Assembly (NCBI GenBank): GCA_014238325.1
Contig: JABABH010000237.1
Span: 1-8,056 of the forward strand
DNA: 8,056 bases
DNA from: Coxiellaceae bacterium
GTDB lineage: Bacteria > Pseudomonadota > Gammaproteobacteria > Coxiellales > Coxiellaceae
Direction: 5' to 3'
Shown here: piece after piece, positions 5,761 to 8,056 of the stretch
How the letters are laid out: each line of letters begins with the position of its first letter
How positions within the stretch are numbered: position 1 is the stretch's first letter
Notes under the pieces: generated by a model
The model's input: the letters and a program-made list of their open reading frames with translations, nothing else
Told to the model about the DNA's origin: nothing
The model's database searches: none
Made by a program: the position numbers and the translations under genes

Positions 5761-5837
5761 GGGCCCGTAGCTCAGTTGGATAGAGTATCTGGCTACGAAC
5801 CAGGCGGTCGGGGGTTCGAATCCCTCCGGGCCCACCA
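5761..5837 (+). tRNA. tRNA-Arg(ACG), CCA encoded
   Basis: The 77 bases fold as a complete cloverleaf: acceptor GGGCCCG/CGGGCCC, D arm GCTC...GAGT, anticodon stem TCTGG/CCAGG with loop CTACGAA (anticodon ACG at 5795-5797), variable CGGTC, T arm GGGGG TTCGAAT CCCTC, discriminator A and encoded CCA. Outside the acceptor it is nearly the same as E. coli tRNA-Arg(ACG). A34 is normally deaminated to inosine by TadA, so it reads CGU, CGC and CGA. An integrase gene ends 14 bases downstream, so this tRNA is the probable attachment site. Confidence 0.97.
5811..5837 (+). mobile_element. probable attL core at the tRNA-Arg 3' end; left boundary of an integrative element
   Basis: The T-arm and acceptor 3' half of the tRNA is the usual crossover site for tyrosine recombinases whose genes lie beside a tRNA, and the int stop is only 14 bases further. 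The element would extend right, beyond the window. No second copy of this segment is visible within the window, as expected if attR lies outside. The exact core limits are inferred. A small TCTTT/AAAGA repeat (5839-5850) lies at the junction. Confidence 0.6.
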
Positions 5838-5851
5838 ATCTTTTCAAAGAG

Positions 5852-7009
5852 TTACATTACAATCCTCAGATTTCGATTCCTCGACCGTGGGGAAATCGTG
5901 GGGGTTTTTCTCGAACTTCTAAGCAGAGTCAGGGTTTGACTGCTGCTTTGCAGTAAACAGATGGTATTCGCTGCTGCAATTAAGTGGCTAATTTCTGCTG
6001 ACGAATAATGGGTGGTGATCCGCCCCGATTTATGCCCCAACAAATCTTGCCGATCTTCAAAGCCGACACCAGCCGCCCGTAACCGCCGACCAAAGGTGTG
6101 CTTTAAATCATGAACACGAACTTGTTCACAATGCACCTTCTTCCGTGCGCGTTGCCAAGCGGTACCATTGATTTTTTTTATCGGATTTCCCCGATACGTG
6201 AAAACATATCGGGGATGGTTGCCGCGAGCTGCCTCGAGAACTGTCTGAGCCGTTTTATTGAGCACCACTAAACGGTCCTCTGCATTTTTTACATTTTGTC
6301 GATAATGACCATTTTCAACAGAATAACTTGGGATGATAAATACACTCGTTTGTAATTCCAGTATTTCGATTTCCCACTCCCATTGCAGACGGCATACTTC
6401 TTGTTCCCGACAACCGGTGTTGACTTTAAATAGAGCCATTTGCTTGATATGGTCAGGCAGCTCATTGAATAATCGCTCTTGCTCCTCCCAAGAGAGGGGG
6501 TAAGGGCGACGGCTATCCTTGCGTGGCAGTAGTCGAATTTTAGGTGCATACGTCAACCAAGTCTGCCCATGTTCGTCAATCCATTCACTAGCGGCCAGAT
6601 TTAAGAGATGCCGAATCACTTCTAAGGCAGCATTGATAGTCCGGTTCTTAACTCCTTCTTTTTGCCGATTTTGAATGAAAGGCTGTAAGGTGCCCATATG
6701 AATAGCTTCTAAAGATAAATGACCCAAATAAGAATGGAGCTGAGTGAGACAGTGCCTATCTTCAGAAAGCGTTATTTTATCTTTTTTTTCATTCAAATAA
6801 CGTGCTATCCCTTCTGTGAAATCATGTTTCGGTCTTGTACCAAATAGAACAATTTGACGCAGTTCTTCGATGCGTCGAGCGAGCACAATTTCAGCTTCTG
6901 ATAAGTTCGCTGTACCTGTAGTTAAGCGAATACGACGACCCAAAATCTGCTTGTCGATTTGCCAAATACCTCGTTTTTTAAAGAGCCCTGTAGTTTTTTT
7001 ACGTCCCAT
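5852..7009 (-). CDS. int: tyrosine recombinase / phage-type integrase
   Basis: It catalyses site-specific integration and excision of the element, probably at the adjacent tRNA-Arg. Of 385 residues, about 1-60 form a basic arm-binding N-terminus (GRKKTTGLFKKRGIW), about 62-140 a SAM-like core-binding domain (ARYLNEKK...RTINAALEVIRHLLNLA), and about 165-345 the catalytic domain: Arg201 in NTGCREQEV, Lys241 in the VKNAEDR beta-hairpin, HDLKHTFGRRL at 300-310, GHKSGRITTHYS with His326 and nucleophile Tyr335. The usual HxxR Arg is Lys303 (HDLK), a variant I recall in this integrase subfamily, so not necessarily inactivating. The basic C-terminal tail continues 50 residues past the Tyr. ATG 7009 is preceded by AGAGAGG, which lies inside the end of the upstream HTH gene; the two overlap by 11 bases and should be translationally coupled. 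Confidence 0.95.
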   Translation of the reverse strand: MGRKKTTGLFKKRGIWQIDKQILGRRIRLTTGTANLSEAEIVLARRIEELRQIVLFGTRPKHDFTEGIARYLNEKKDKITLSEDRHCLTQLHSYLGHLSLEAIHMGTLQPFIQNRQKEGVKNRTINAALEVIRHLLNLAASEWIDEHGQTWLTYAPKIRLLPRKDSRRPYPLSWEEQERLFNELPDHIKQMALFKVNTGCREQEVCRLQWEWEIEILELQTSVFIIPSYSVENGHYRQNVKNAEDRLVVLNKTAQTVLEAARGNHPRYVFTYRGNPIKKINGTAWQRARKKVHCEQVRVHDLKHTFGRRLRAAGVGFEDRQDLLGHKSGRITTHYSSAEISHLIAAANTICLLQSSSQTLTLLRSSRKTPTISPRSRNRNLRIVM

Positions 7010-7214
7010 AAGATGAACCTCTCTTGGTTATGGAACGTGCGCTACAGTTTTTATATTGCTCCACCCACTGATCTAAGTCAAGGCGGTCAAAGGCTATTCC
7101 TTGGGTACCCATGCGCAATTCTTGTAGCATGGGGCGTACTTCGCGATTAAAGCGGTTTTTATCCATACCTAAGTACTTGGATGCATCTTTTAAACGTATA
7201 AGTCTTGGTTGCAT
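6999..7214 (-). CDS. AlpA/Xis-like small helix-turn-helix protein
   Basis: A 71-residue protein whose opening LIRLKDASKYLGMDKNRFNREVRP reads as a winged-helix/MerR-type DNA-binding unit of the AlpA-excisionase class. AFDRLDLDQWVEQYK follows, a common closing motif in such proteins. Members either act as excisionases that bend the attachment site toward excision or activate the int gene. The start at 7214 has AGAGAGG eight bases upstream. Its end overlaps int by 11 bases, giving an xis-int unit. Which of the two roles it plays cannot be decided from sequence. Confidence 0.75.
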   Translation of the reverse strand: MQPRLIRLKDASKYLGMDKNRFNREVRPMLQELRMGTQGIAFDRLDLDQWVEQYKNCSARSITKRGSSYGT

Positions 7215-7288
7215 AAATATTACCTCTCTCTGTCATAGCAAAGATCCAGAAGAGAGCATCGGCTCATGATCCTGATGTTTATCCTTGA
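7215..7288 (-). other. short spacer between the Replic_Relax-like gene and the HTH gene
   Basis: 74 bases without an ORF. It contains the ribosome site AGAGAGG of the HTH gene and a tiny GAGC/GCTC inverted repeat near 7253-7264. No terminator or convincing promoter is visible, so read-through from the upstream gene is plausible. Confidence 0.35.
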
Positions 7289-8005
7289 TTAAATGGGTCC
7301 TTTTCTTAATCGGATCACCTGCATCTGAAAGCGAGATTTATTGAGCAAAATCGCTTCCCCCTGATGCAAGCGTTTAATGCGGTCCGGGTGTTGGAGGACA
7401 GAGTTCAAATTATGCAAAGTGAGCCAGTCCGCTTCTTTCTCGTAGACCTGCATTTGTTTCCCAACAGATGGATGGCCGCAAACATACCGAACCTGATGAT
7501 ACTCTCGACTTTTCAAATAAAAATGAAAAATCTTATCGCGTCGATAACGAATTTTTTTGCTGAGCTCTACTTCAACGGCAATACGTTGATCATGGAATAA
7601 AAAGTCCCCATCGCTGACATGGGTTTTTAATCCAAAATGCTCTTGCCCATGTTGATGGCGTAATTCTCGTTCGGTGATATACTGTCCACCCCAGTGCCGT
7701 TGAAGACGCATTAATAAGGTCGTGACCTGTAAATGATGGCGGTAAGTAGCTAATGGGATTTTACGTAGGGGAGGGAGCGGGCTCTCCGATAGGTGTACCC
7801 CTTTCATACACGCACAATACATGCCACAGTTGATCGTAATTCTGTGATACTCTAGGTACTGATGGGCGGTTAATTTCTGTAATCGCTTGTAAGCCGTGAC
7901 GACGGCTACGCTGAGTTGTTCGCTGACTTGTTGGACAGTGACAAATCCACATCGGTTGATCCAGTGCAATAATGCGCAATCTCTCTCTGTTATTTGGATA
8001 TTCAT
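7289..8005 (-). CDS. Replic_Relax-like protein: winged helix plus PD-(D/E)XK-type domain
   Basis: 238 residues. Residues about 5-58 (ITERDCALLHWINRCGFVTVQQVSEQL...AYKRLQKLTAHQYLEYHRI) form a winged-helix DNA-binding domain. The second half contains SDGDFLFHDQRIAVEVELSKK (131-151), where D132/D134, E145, E147 and K150 match the D...ExE..K pattern of nuclease-fold proteins. VRYVCGHPSV follows. This layout matches the replication-relaxation family, found on plasmids and integrative conjugative elements near int or DNA-translocase genes; members are thought to aid plasmid-like replication or transfer initiation, but their mechanism is poorly known. The start at 8005 has AGAGG six bases upstream and overlaps the stop of another ORF. 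It lies 74 bases before the HTH gene on the same strand, probably in the same operon. Family assignment is by motif recall, not search. Confidence 0.6.
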   Translation of the reverse strand: MNIQITERDCALLHWINRCGFVTVQQVSEQLSVAVVTAYKRLQKLTAHQYLEYHRITINCGMYCACMKGVHLSESPLPPLRKIPLATYRHHLQVTTLLMRLQRHWGGQYITERELRHQHGQEHFGLKTHVSDGDFLFHDQRIAVEVELSKKIRYRRDKIFHFYLKSREYHQVRYVCGHPSVGKQMQVYEKEADWLTLHNLNSVLQHPDRIKRLHQGEAILLNKSRFQMQVIRLRKGPI

Positions 8006-8056
8006 ATTTGCCTCTTGCTGAAATAAAATATGGATCCTTCTTCAGTTTTATCCCTG
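8002..8056 (-). CDS. C-terminal end of an upstream element ORF (partial, uncertain)
   Basis: On the minus strand one frame is open from the right edge and reads RDKTEEGSIFYFSKRQI before TGA. That TGA overlaps the ATG of the Replic_Relax-like gene as ATGA, a typical translational-coupling junction. A second frame is also open over these few codons, so coding is not proven. Too short to identify. Confidence 0.35.
   Translation of the reverse strand, partial: RDKTEEGSIFYFSKRQI

Overview
The window looks like a chromosomal segment of a low-to-moderate GC gammaproteobacterium. The argS to hslV to hslU order is the arrangement seen in Pseudomonas-type gammaproteobacteria, and the HslV start region resembles Legionella/Coxiella homologues. 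A histone-like protein that fuses a basic tail to an HU domain also fits a Legionellales-type host-associated organism such as Rickettsiella or Coxiella relatives. That placement is inference; nothing in the window names the species.

Left part (1-3060, all on the minus strand): argS, encoding arginyl-tRNA synthetase, has its own sigma-70-like promoter. It is followed by a 420-base gap and then hslV and hslU, the two subunits of the HslUV (ClpQY) heat-shock protease; hslU runs off the left edge. The gap is informative. It holds a plausible argS terminator, immediately followed by a good sigma-32-type heat-shock promoter for hslVU. It also holds coding-like shreds that may be the ruins of the SPOR-domain (FtsN-like) gene usually found between argS and hslV.

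Middle part (3060-5760, plus strand): a GT9-family glycosyltransferase (heptosyltransferase-like, envelope LPS/oligosaccharide synthesis) is transcribed divergently from argS. It is followed by a previously untracked 55-codon ORF for a single-pass membrane peptide. Directly after that stop codon come four hairpins packed into about 185 bases, the last a perfect 20-bp stem capped by a further 4-bp stem. No gene explains this array. Next is the HU-domain protein with a Lys/Arg/Thr/Ala-rich N-terminal tail resembling histone H1.

Right part (5761-8056): a tRNA-Arg(ACG) gene with encoded CCA is the insertion site of an integrative element that continues past the right edge. Its first genes, all on the minus strand and pointing at the tRNA, are a tyrosine recombinase ending 14 bases after the tRNA, an overlapping AlpA/Xis-like small HTH protein, a winged-helix plus nuclease-fold protein resembling the Replic_Relax family, and the tail of one more ORF coupled by an ATGA overlap. 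The recombinase would catalyse integration and excision at the tRNA 3' end, the HTH protein would set directionality or regulate int, and the Replic_Relax-like protein suggests a replicating or conjugative/mobilizable element rather than a simple prophage.
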